This document shows, piece by piece, positions 50,901 through 63,076 of a stretch of 64,000 nt of DNA (position 1 is its first letter; the number at the start of each line of letters is the position of its first letter). The notes below the pieces were generated by a model that had not been told where the DNA came from, did no database searches, and saw only the letters and a program-made list of their open reading frames with translations. The position numbers and the translations under genes were made by a program. This stretch comes from Ridgeia piscesae (Eukaryota; Annelida; Polychaeta; Sabellida; Siboglinidae): positions 527,501 to 591,500 of the forward strand of contig JAODUO010000076.1 in assembly GCA_025642075.2 (NCBI GenBank). The letters run 5' to 3'.

Positions 50901-53900
50901 CACACTTTCGCCGTCTGTCCCACGAATAACGTGCAAAATAGCCCATTGTCTCGGACCCCCCAGTCTAATTTAACATTGTGCTGCAGGATAAGGGCTGCGG
51001 ATCGAGCGGCAAAAGCCTTGTGGTATTCATAAAAGGCAGTACCTTCTATCCTTGAGGCAATCCCTACCACAATTGCCTCGTAGGCGTCAAGCTCCTTGCG
51101 CCTGTCCCACACTTCACACATAACGTTACGATATTTGTTAAATGCCGAGATAAACTCGGCCAACGTCAGATTCCGGTTTAAACGAGGATCTGATGACAGC
51201 GGACGGAGGAGATGGGGGGAGCCGTCGCCTCCAGCGTAGCGACTGTACTCTCCTAGGTCGAAGTGTGGGATCAATAGTGAAGCCAAGTTAACGTCTTTAC
51301 CATCAAGGATGGCTGTCTTCAGTGTAGCAGAGACGGTCTCGACTTCGGGCAGGCTCTCGGAAGCGACACCGGTCGTCGAACTGCATCGCCATCGATAGGC
51401 CTCGGTCGTAGCGGCGCGCAACGAAACCCCGGTTGAACGTTCGAGTTCTTCCATTGCTGACGTCAGGTTGTTTACGTATGGTCGCGCAGGCGCAATGGAA
51501 GTTGTCGTCGGAGGCGGTGGAAAAGTCAAAGGAAGGCCGGTTGTCTGCGGAGTGGGCGGAAAACCCGTCATTGTCGGAAGGCCAGTTGTCTGCGGAGTGT
51601 CTGACGAGCCCACGGTCGTCGACGTTCCGTCTGCGATGCGCCGATGCTGGATCACTTGGCCAAGTTGATCGGTCATCTCCATCATCGAGCGCTGGAGGTT
51701 GCGAACGACGTCAGCCAGCGGCTCCCTGTTGCTTGTCACGTGACTGTCGCCATCCCGTATCGCATCCCGTATCAGCGTCTCAGGCGATACGCGCACGCCG
51801 GCTCTGGAGGTCGAGATCCCGGCTGCGGATGTTGTCACGGCTGGTGTCGGCTGGCCACGCTGTCTCGCCCGGGAAGCCAAGTTGTTTAGCTCGGCGGCGA
51901 TTCCCCAGCGTATCGTCGGCGAGGTTGACAGGGACGGAGCGTTAGTGTCGACGCTAACTCCTAGCACAGTTGTCCATATATATTCGCAGGACCTGTGCTT
52001 TCTTCATGCCAGGAGGCAACTTGATGCCACAGTCTGCAATGCGGCCGAGTAACGTAGCCACGGGCCAATTGGCAGGTCGCCCCGTGTCCCACCGGCTTGC
52101 CACGCCATCCTCCTCTTGCTCGTCGTGGGGAGAGGTAGTCGCCGTCACACGACGACGCACTGCTGGCGGGCTATCTGGCTCCGTGGCCCTTCGTTTCGGA
52201 CGGCCTTGTGGTGGCATGGTGCATGTGCACGGTTGAAGAGAAGAAAATAATAGCGTGTGTCTCTGTTGATCGCTGAGACAAGAATGCCCACTGCTGGGTT
52301 GAGCTGGCTATATATAGGATATAGGATCCAGGATACAGGATGTGTCCTACCACCATCCAACAGGAAACCACCCCCATGGGGAAGTGGTTGCATGTGATGA
52401 CTAGTCATCCTGCCATAAACCCCGCACAGTGACTAACACTATGCTTCAATTTACAGCACAATTATTGTTAAATAGATAACGTATTATTTTAATTTTGTCT
52501 TTATTTATTTATATTAAAAAGCATTTTAAAGAACAAATTATGTACAATGTATATCTTATATCTATATCTTATATTTATTTGCCATATTTCATTTTATTAT
52601 ATATATAGGCACTATATGAGTCAATGCCAGACTACATTCCAATTCATCATGTAATGCACGTTGAATATGGCAATAACACTTCATTATTATTATGTGTATA
52701 TGCATGTCCACACGTATGCACGCATGCAAGCCTTGGCTTTGACCTAAAGGTGTTGTCTTACCTGAGCAATCAACACCATAAAGGTATTTTCTCACATGAG
52801 CAATCAACATCATAAGGTGTTGTCTCACCTGAGCAATCAACATAATAAAGGTGTTGTCACCTGCACAATCAACTTCATAATGGTGTTGTCTCACCTGAGC
52901 AATCAACATCATAAAGGTGTTGTCTCACCTGAGCAATCAACATCATAACGTTTTTGTCTCACCTGAGAAATCAACATCGTAAACGTGTTGTCTCACCTGA
53001 GCAATCAACAGCCTTACCTGATAAGGACCTTGTGTAGGTTCTCGCGGTTGACACAGATCAACGTGTCCTGAGGTGCCAGGGTGACAATGTTGCTAAGCAA
53101 CTGACACACCCCCGACACAAGACAGGGGGTAGCGACGCTTTGGTAGTCGGGGTAACTACCCTCACCCACGCTCGTTGGGGTACTGGTGTCTCTGACAGCG
53201 CCACCTGGGGACCAGACAGTTTATGTCATGACCACGCACGGAGAACTGACAATAATCGTTATAATTAATTTTTTATTTTAACATACTGACATTAACTCTT
53301 ATACTTTTAACATAATATTACAAAGCCATTTTATGTCGAGTGTTTTCTGCAATAACGAGTAAAACAAAGAAGAGCAACAACGCTGACTCCCAGAGTGACT
53401 GACAGAGGGCAGCACTGTCTGCATCGTTTGTGATGGAGTAGGTCATTGGTTAATCGAAACATGGACACAAGACACAAATCTGTAATTGCTGATGTGTCAA
53501 CTTTGAGGCCAGTCTGACGGCATCTACTCCGTGGCACTGACGGCCATTTATCTCTTTGCGTGTTCTCTCAGTTCCCAGGACTATTGGTGTACCAACTGGC
53601 ATGGTACAGTATGTAAAAATGACAGCAGTTATACAGCGTTATTTACTAATGTGTACCTGATATAAAGGATACAATTTTGTACACAACTGATACAAATTAT
53701 TCAACTAAACTGGCTTCTCAGTTCTGTACAAAAACGATAGACTATTAATGAACGAAAGATGTCCTTGTGCCTCTTCTGAGTCAATTAATACACGTATATA
53801 TTTCCTGAAAAATAACAGTAAATAAAATTCAAGTACACATTACTACATTCTACAACAATAAATTATCAAATGTTGAAAAATGGGCAAAACATTTTTAATA

Positions 53901-54403
53901 CCTTTATTATTTATTACAATTTAAAAAACTTCCCTCGCAATTTTCCAATCAAAACGCATCATGTCATTTCGTTTACAGTAGGATAAACATAGAAAAAATG
54001 CATTAAAATGTTTAAACATGTAATAAATAAGAAATGTAAATGTGATCGAGTGTAACTTACCGAGCAAGGATGCTGGTGTACTTGTTGCCGTGGTAACTGT
54101 GTTAGCCAATGGCTGGGAAGATGCCGCTGCTGGCCCAGTACCCACTGGACTTTGGGTGGTCAGCGACCCTAGCAGTGGTTGGCTGGAGATGTTCATAGAG
54201 GTCATGGTATGGGTCAAGGTCATGTCACCGTTCTGGCCCACTATACTAGGGCGGCGCTGTAAACAGAGATCATGTAATGGCTGAACGTTAGCGTAAAGGT
54301 ATTCCAGCAAGAAGGTTGTGATGTGGTTATTATTTTATATTGTGATTATTATCAGGATTGCATCTCATGAAGACAACTAAATCAGGTTTCCGTACACACT
54401 GTA

Positions 54404-54473
<70 letters not shown>

Positions 54474-57400
54474 TATTATAATACACTCCTTAGAAATATG
54501 AGTATGTATGAGTATTTTGCATGTATTTTACATCTTACATTGTAATCTTCAGTTCAATCTCCATTTAAATTAAAACACTATTTTGAGGTCACATTTAATG
54601 TTTAGTTGTATCAGAGCTAACACATCCGAGCTGGGGCTCTTCAACACACAGCGCCCTCACACAGATGGGATAAAAACTTGAAACAAATATCGAACTAAAC
54701 AACGAGACGTCCATAGCTCTGGTTTTATATGACACAAGGATAAAATCCGCCAAAGGCAGCTGACCTGATATGCTGGTGTGCTGACCTCTGTGAAGGTTGA
54801 ACTCGTCGTCAGACTGCCAGAGCCTGCCAATGGGAGAAGAGAATGAGCCCATGTGACCTGTCTTACAATTGCACCGTCGACACCACAGTAGAATGGTACG
54901 TAGCAACAAGGGAAGTGGCACCAGGCTAAGATCACAGACACTGTCTGCCCCTTTGTAAACTGGACACATACAGATTACTACATTTGAACAGTTGCAGCAA
55001 TCTAGTTAAGGTCAAATTACAGATAGATGTGAGGTCTTGTTACTGCATATTGAACTGTCTAATAGTGTGATTTTGGGTACACTGTACCAATAAAAACATG
55101 TTGCTGTATACAACTACAGTGTTTTCTACACAACACTGTCAGGATAGACACATATTGTTCCGCATCCGATGAGTAAAACATTATTTTGTGTATTTGAATC
55201 TGTTTAAATTGATAACTTGACTGCAATACCACCATTTTGGACCTTTCAGAAGTGTGTTTATTTCACATAGCTCTAATTCAGGCGAACAAACAAGTATCTG
55301 GCTGTAGACAGTGGTGGATATAATATGTAAATAAATAGGTTTTGTACAATAATTTCAGGCTGAATGTTTCGCAGACAAGTTCAGATGTTCAATTGATTAA
55401 CGCTTTGAATCACTGGATACTGCGCTGTATAAGAACTGACCATTAAATGTGTATGTGAAGAGATCAAGTTCACGTACCAGATGTGGTGATTGTGGTGCGG
55501 GAACCGAGTGGTGTCGTGTGGACTGACGCTGCCGCCACACTGACAGTGTGGACCGCGGGCTGGGGGTAGTAGTTGCCTAGCAACACCATCATCTCGGGGT
55601 AGAACTGACTGTGATGGAGTAGTGCGAGGAGAGCAGACAGGCCAACTAGCGACACCTGGTGACAAGAAATATCATAATGTCACCGTCATACACTGGTAAA
55701 CTTTGGCATGTTACTCAGTGGCCTGTGTCATGTAATTACGGATTTATTCATTCGTTTAGTCGATCATTTGCGCTGTATTTGTCGATTTACAACCGATCAA
55801 TTGTGACAGCTTCATAACGTTATCTTCTTCTTTTTGTAGGTTTCGATGATGTTAATGGCTTCGGTAAATCTGATTTGCCTTGTATTTGTTGTAAAATATG
55901 TTTTTCTCACCATCAGTATCGCTACGTAAAACCTATACAATGCAGTAACAATTTATGTCAATGAAATCATATTTAAATGATCCATTCATATATCAAGTGT
56001 GCAACTAATCAGAATGTATTGCATTGTTTAGCTCAAAGTCTTGAGAATTTACATACTACAGAAGTTTATTATTTCTTCATACATGTTTGTATGTTAGCTT
56101 ATATGTAGGATGCCCACAAACTGTTTTATCTATCAAACAGGACTAGATCAATTGTATACCAGTCACGATACGCAAAGAAAAAACAACTGATTTTGTGGCT
56201 ACAATCAATTCATCCTGTCATGTGACCCAAGGCCCTGGTGGCAGTTACCTGCGTTTCCTCGTTGCGCACAACTGGTCCCTGCCAGACGTTAGTCATTGTC
56301 TCGACACTTCCGCTTGGCATCGGCTGAGAGGTCAAGTTCACCAACAGCAGCGCCGCCTGGTGAACACATGTATTATAATATAATAATAATAACACTTTAA
56401 ATAAAATCAACCCGAATAAAATCAGTCTAAATAAAATCACCCAACCCAGCCGACCGAGCCAGCCGAGCCGAGCCGAGCCGAGCCGAGCCGAGCCGAGCCG
56501 AGCCGAGCCGAGCCGAGCCGAGCCGAGTCGAGTCGAGTTGATCTGAATCAACTCAACTCATATCAACTCAACTCCAATCAAATAATCAAAGTACCTTCTC
56601 TTGTGGTGTTTGAGAAATAAAATGACTAACAGATAAAGCATGTTGTACAAGAGAGTAGCGTAAAGACAAATTCTAATAATTATATATGATTAAAAATACA
56701 ATAGGTAAAAGCCATTGTTAGGAAACATAATTTATATATCACAGCAAGAGCTGTGTCCCTATATAAAATAAATATAATTTTTTCATGATTCCATTTAGTA
56801 TAATCGTCCCCGTGTTGCCATGCCACACCACCTACCTGTCGACGCACTATACTACATTCGGCCTGGTCAAGCAGTACACTGAACGCGGCGCCCCAGATGC
56901 CCCCTGGGATATGTTGACACTGCGTCATCATGGTGATTCGGCCCGATTCCGTGGTTGTCAAGGCAACGGCGATGCCGAAACCTGCGGCCCTAACCTCCGT
57001 GTCCCGATAGGTCCACAGAGGGATCAACCAGTGCAGCCCCGATTCACCGACGGAGTCTGGGGTCGCTTGTCTCGAGAACAGCCAGTTCCGCGGCCAATCC
57101 TGGGAAATAGTTTGGACAACGATTATAGTACAATTACGTCGCGTTTTTAACATGTCTAAAATTACTAAGTATGATTACTGTAATGAGTATACTTCTGAAC
57201 ATCGTAAAAAATAGTTGACCGAAAAGAGACAACATAAGAACAAAATTTTGGGTCCAAGAATGTAGTGAGTACTTCGCCTTTTTCACAAATATAACAATTA
57301 CTAAGTGTGATTACTGTAATGAGTATGATTTTGGACACCATAAAAATAAAACTGTCAGTTGACCCGAAAAGAGACAATATAAAAAAACAGTTTGGGGTCC

Positions 57401-60400
57401 AAGAACATAGTGACTGTGACTGTGTACCTTTGGACATGTAAACACAATAGTGGTCTGAAAAGATACAGAACAATTATTTATGTAGACTATTAGGGCGAAC
57501 ATAGTGTCTGGATACATGCTGTCATGGTGGCAAGAAGGATTAATCCATCTTTGGAAGACAGCTTCTGATTTTTAAGGAGAGGGTTCAGAGATGTACCTGG
57601 TAATACATCACCAGATTCCCTGAGAAATTGAGATGAACGGATGGAGGGTTGGTGGGATGGAGGGGTGGATGAATGGTTGGTTGGTTGGTTGGTTGGTTGG
57701 TTGGATGGTTGGTTGGATGGTTGGTTGGATGGTTGGTTAGATGGACGGACGGACGGACGGACGGACAGATGACGGACGAATGGACGGACGGACGGACGGA
57801 CGGACGACGGACGGACGGACGGACGGACGGACGGACGGACGGACGGACGGACGGACGGACGGACGGACGGACGGACGGACGGACGGACGGACGGACGGAC
57901 GGACGGACGGACGGACGGACGGACGGACGGACGGACGGACAAACAAATAAACAAATTAATGAAGTTTATTTCCAAGAGGAAAACTACAAAGAAAGGTTTA
58001 CTCAATGTACAACAACATAAAAGATGATATTTGATTGAATGTGTAAAGCACATTGAGCTGTTCTAAGGACTGGATACTGCGTTATACAAGAGCATACTTT
58101 TTACATTTAGACTCCTTTATGGTAACTACACATAATTATGAGGAGTACTACGTGAGGAGAAACTAACTTGCTAAAGAAGTTTCGCTCACCGGACTGCGGA
58201 GTTGTGTTGCCATCTCACACGCCAGGTGGCGCAGACATAGCGTGGCGCTGCGAGTGACTCCACGGCCCATGTACGACATTGACATGCCCCCTCGCCCTAT
58301 GTGGAATGCCGATACGACCTGCACAAACAACACTACCCTCTAGTGACACATCATAGCTACCAGGTAGTCATTTATTTATAACTAGCCAAGCAAATCACCC
58401 ACTGGCCACCAATGGGAGGGGGAAGAGGCAGTTTGCTGTGCTAAGACGTCTAAAAATTGCTTTACGATATTTATGTGTCTAGTCCCAGAAACAGGACGGA
58501 CACTTATAGGCAAATCATAACAAAATGCTAACTCCACGTGAAGGCTTTTGAGATACTGAGCCCTGTACAATTTGTTTAAGTCTAAAACTACAAAATATAC
58601 GCTAGATCATATACACTTCAGCTTAATACATGCAAAACTGACAGAGATATGGGACATATGTACATATACAGAGAAACACTGTTTTATACTAGGGATTACT
58701 ACTACTCATACTGAAAAGATAATAAAAATAAAAATGTAAAAAACATGACAATTGCAGAAACGTAACTGGTAAAGTTGATTGGATGCACAATAATTTTGAA
58801 ATAAGGTGGATCGGCCGGATTCAAACCGAAATCTGGCAAGTAGATTGTGGGCATATTTTGACCATGTTACGCTTAATTACACACCGACTGAATTGAAAAA
58901 CATGATAAATAATAAAGACATCGGGTGAAATGGTGGCTCCACCTGGTGATTGGGAAAGTGTTCAGTGGCGCCACCTGTTGTGTGTCTCACCTCAAGCAGA
59001 CTGTGCAGTGCCTGGAGGCACACGGAGAGACTGTCGCTATCAGGACAACCAACACTCCAGCCAGGCCTGAAACAGGACAATCAACAACCTGGTGACATCA
59101 TAAAGATGGTGTCATAAGGGGAAGTGTCAAAAGGGGAAATAAGGGGTGGTGTTGTAAGGGGTGATGTTGTAAGGAAAGGTATGTTAAGGGATGGTGTCAT
59201 AAGGGATGGTGTCATAAGGGATGGTGTCATAAGGGATGGTGTAATAAGGGATGGTGCCATAAGGGATGGTGTCATAAGGGATGGTGTCATAAGGGATGGT
59301 GTCATAAGGGATGGTGTCATAAGGGGTGGTGTCATAAGGGGTGATGTCGTAAGGCGTGGTATTGTAAGGGGTGCTGTCATAATGTAAGGGATGGTGTCAT
59401 AAGGGGTGCTGTCATAAGGGATGGTATCATAATGGGTTGTGTTATAAGGGGTGGTGTCATAAAGGGTGGTGTCATAAGGGGTGGTGTCCTGAGGGGTGGT
59501 GTCCTAATGGGTGGTGTAATAAGGGGTGGTGTCATAAGGGATGGTGTCATAAGGGATGGTTCCCCTCACCTGGACGTGACGTGCATGAGACAGATCAGAG
59601 TGCTCTCCAGGGACACGAGGTTGTAGAAGTGGGCTGCGTCCTTCCTGTTGATTCCCGTCAAGAGGTTCCTGCTCAAGTCGCCATTCACACATTTACTCGT
59701 CAGTCTGGGGAAAACAATGCCAAGTATGCATTCAATGTCAGCGCAACCAGTTTTAAGGAGGGTGTCTTCTCCTGTTTAAGTTCTATATTTAATTCACATT
59801 CTTGTGAATATGATACGTCTGTTTGTGTTTACCAGTAGTTCCTTTATTAAGCTTGCTACAATGTTCGCGGTTTGAAAGAAAAACAAAATACCCAGTTTCA
59901 AAACACCTTTATTGGCAATAACGCCAAGGCGAGTCAACAGGGCTTTATGCAGGATAAAATTATTGCCCGTTACACGTTTTGGTGGACACATGGATGTCAA
60001 GTAAGAGTTTGCAATGTAAAAAATAAAGCAGTTTGTTAATGTTTTGATATTTCAGTCCAGCTGTAAGAATCTTTGGCTGACAAAAAATTAGGTTGTTACA
60101 TGTATAATTCTTCTACAATTGTACCACGGTATGTTTAATGAAAACATTTTTTGGTGCTATGTTTGCAACTAGAACCAATGTGTTATTTTTATGCAATAAA
60201 ACATTTAAAACATTTATCATGTGGTTATTGGTGCATTGTCATGAAATATTATGTACTGACTAAGAATGTTTTGAATAACGACTGATATGAAAAAGCTGCT
60301 GTGCATTTCTGTGTGACATACATTTCATAAATTTGGATCATAAACACAAATTAGTCAATCAATTGTTGTTTTCTGTATAACCATGTTATTTCACACACCC

Positions 60401-63024
60401 GATGGTTTTAAAACAATGCCCATGTCATGACGTAATAAAATAATTTCATTCATGATTCCACTCTGTGAATATGCAATTGGGACTATATACTGTATCGCAC
60501 ATGTGAAGATCAAATTTATTGGAGGATTGCATGAATCTCACCTCTCGACCAGTTTGTAGGGAAACTTTCCCACAAACTTGTGCACAAACTTGAGCAGCTC
60601 TCTGTTGAGTTGTCTGGAAGGGGACGAAAGACAAGAAGATCACCATTTAGTTACATGACACAAGGGGACACATCACAATTTAGTTATGAGACACAAGGGG
60701 ACAGATCACAATTTAGTTATGAGATACAAGGGGATAGATCAACATTTAGTTACATGACACAGGGGACATATCACAATTTAGTTATGAGACACAAGGGGAC
60801 AGATCACAATTTAGTTACAAGAGACAAGGGGACAGATTACAATTTAGTTATGAGACACAAGGGGACAGATCACAATTTAGGTACAAGACACAAGGGGACA
60901 GATCACAATTTAGTTATGAAACAGAAGGGGACAGATCACAATTTAGTTATGAAACACAAGGGGACAGATCACCATTTAGTTACAAGACACAGGGGGACAG
61001 ATCACAATTTAGTTATGAGACACAAGGGGACAGAGTATCATTTTAATTATAAAGACACAAGGGGACAGATCACAATTTAGTTATGAGACACAAGGGGACA
61101 GATCACAATTTAGTTATGAAACAGAAGGGGACAGATCACAATTTAGTTATGAAACACAAGGGGACAGATCACCATTTAGTTACAAGACACAGGGGGACAG
61201 ATCACAATTTAGTTATGAGACACAAGGGGACAGAGTATCATTTTAATTATAAAGACACAAGGGGACAGATCACAATTTAGTTATGAGACACAAGGGGACA
61301 GATCATTATTTAGTTATGAAACATAAGAGGACAGATTACTATTTACTTACAAGCCCTTAGTGGACATATCAACGTTTATTTAGGAAACATAAGGGAATAA
61401 ATAACTTTTTTTACCATATATGTGAGGGCAAATCACTAATTAATTACACAATACAAGGGGATAGATCACTACTTACAAGATATATCTCAGTTGACTTACA
61501 AAACAAGGGAATACACCACAATTTGTTTACCATACGTTTGGTACAAGGGGACAGATCGCTATTTATGTAAACAACACAAGGGGACAGACCGTCACTTGTT
61601 TACATGACACGGCACTGAACCTGGCCTAATATCCCTACCTCCTGATGTGTAGTGTGGTCTCTACAGCCTCCTCTCCCGGGGTGTCAGGGCGGGCCACCAA
61701 CCCCAAGATCGCACTCTTGGGGTGGTAAAGCATCTCATTGATCCAGTCGAGTAGATCCTGACTGGGATGAGAGGGTGCGGTCAGGATCAGGGAGATCATG
61801 TGAAGGATCTGTGCTAGAAGCTGCTCGTCAGCATTCGATGACGGCACGGTCAGCAGAAACCTGACACACAGTAATTGATCTCTTAGATACAGCATCAGTG
61901 AAATCATTGTTCTTACGCATTACAAATAAATAAATAAGATAAACCAATACATATTTTTTTTTTTTACAAAATGTGTAATTATTACTACTGAATAAATCAA
62001 CTATAACGTCTTTAAAATATTATCTATTTCTTGATACACAGGGGCAATGATAGGTAATCTCTTAGATGCTGACCGCTTCATAAAAAATAATTTTCCCGGG
62101 GGTGTTATATAGAGGCTTTACAAATAAATAAAATTAATAGGATCAAACAATTCATATTTTAAATATAATACAATTGTGTGTAATTATTACTACCGGATAC
62201 TGAATAAAATCAATTTTAATATCGTAAAAAAATACATCTGCTTCTTTATATTGTTCAACAAGAATCTAACAGAAAGACAGATTTCATTGATCTCAAATTC
62301 ACCGTTTTGGATATGTTATGTTGTCCAGGGTTAGGGTCAGCAACTACGGTGACGTCTAGACTCGTCCAGGCATGACGGGTCACTGTGCCAACTCACCTAG
62401 TCAAGACATCTGTCCAGCCAAGTGACTGGACAGCGCTGTTGTCAAGGTAATGGGCACAGGCCACTAGGTGTGAGGACAGTCTAAGTACAGCTGTGGTGAC
62501 CATGGCATGTGATGTCGCGTTCTCGACATTGTACACACACTGTTGCAGTACATGGGGTATGTACCCCACCCTCAACACTCGCTTGTCCATGGCGGTCAAC
62601 CGTAACTGGACACTGAAACTAACGAAACACCACAAACCAGTTTAATCTAACTGTGAGCTAGCTTACTTACCTTGATATGTTTCTCCCACATGGTCTGACT
62701 GTCAGTTGCTAAACTTCCATGGATTAAGCTACATATGGTCGGAAGGAAAATAACACATTTTATTTTAAAAAAGTATTAATTACACATATGTTAGACAGAC
62801 ATAATTTAATTATTCATTGCATTACGCATATTTCTGCAATTTTTCAAGGAGTGTCGACCAATTGGCGACACTTTACATAAGTTGCATCTTTATCAAGTTT
62901 ACGTCATTCAATGTGTCAATAAAACTAAATGACTACAATTGTTATGGAATGTTGATTGTTACTTTTTTAGCAAATGTTTTAAAATATGTGGCTATAATGT
63001 TGACTGAATAGATTCAAACACCGC

Positions 63025-63076
<52 letters not shown>

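Larger units (their letters stand above)
47919..52217 (-). mobile_element. Tyrosine-recombinase retrotransposon (DIRS/Ngaro type) in RTTN intron
   Basis: Coordinates cover the coding core; the ends were not located. Transcript order is a SAP-like/gag region, gag with zinc fingers, reverse transcriptase-RNase H, and tyrosine recombinase, which is the DIRS-order layout. No methyltransferase frame is seen, which favours Ngaro-like over DIRS1-like. It lies between RTTN exons 53204-53018 and 46849-46623 in the same orientation as RTTN. Long open frames imply a young insertion, though one in-frame stop and frame changes are present. I did not find the split direct repeats expected at the ends. Confidence 0.85.

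Noticed and set aside
51433..51945. 170-codon plus-strand frame
   Set aside because: Antisense shadow of the gag gene of the retrotransposon, in GC-rich sequence with few stops.
57490..58053. Ser-Val-Arg-Pro repeat protein (minus) and Asp-Gly-Arg-Thr protein (plus)
   Set aside because: Products of a GGAC tetranucleotide microsatellite in an RTTN intron.
59081..59626. MTPSL-type and GVIRD-type repeat proteins
   Set aside because: Frame-preserving 15-bp minisatellite; both strands open and no homology.
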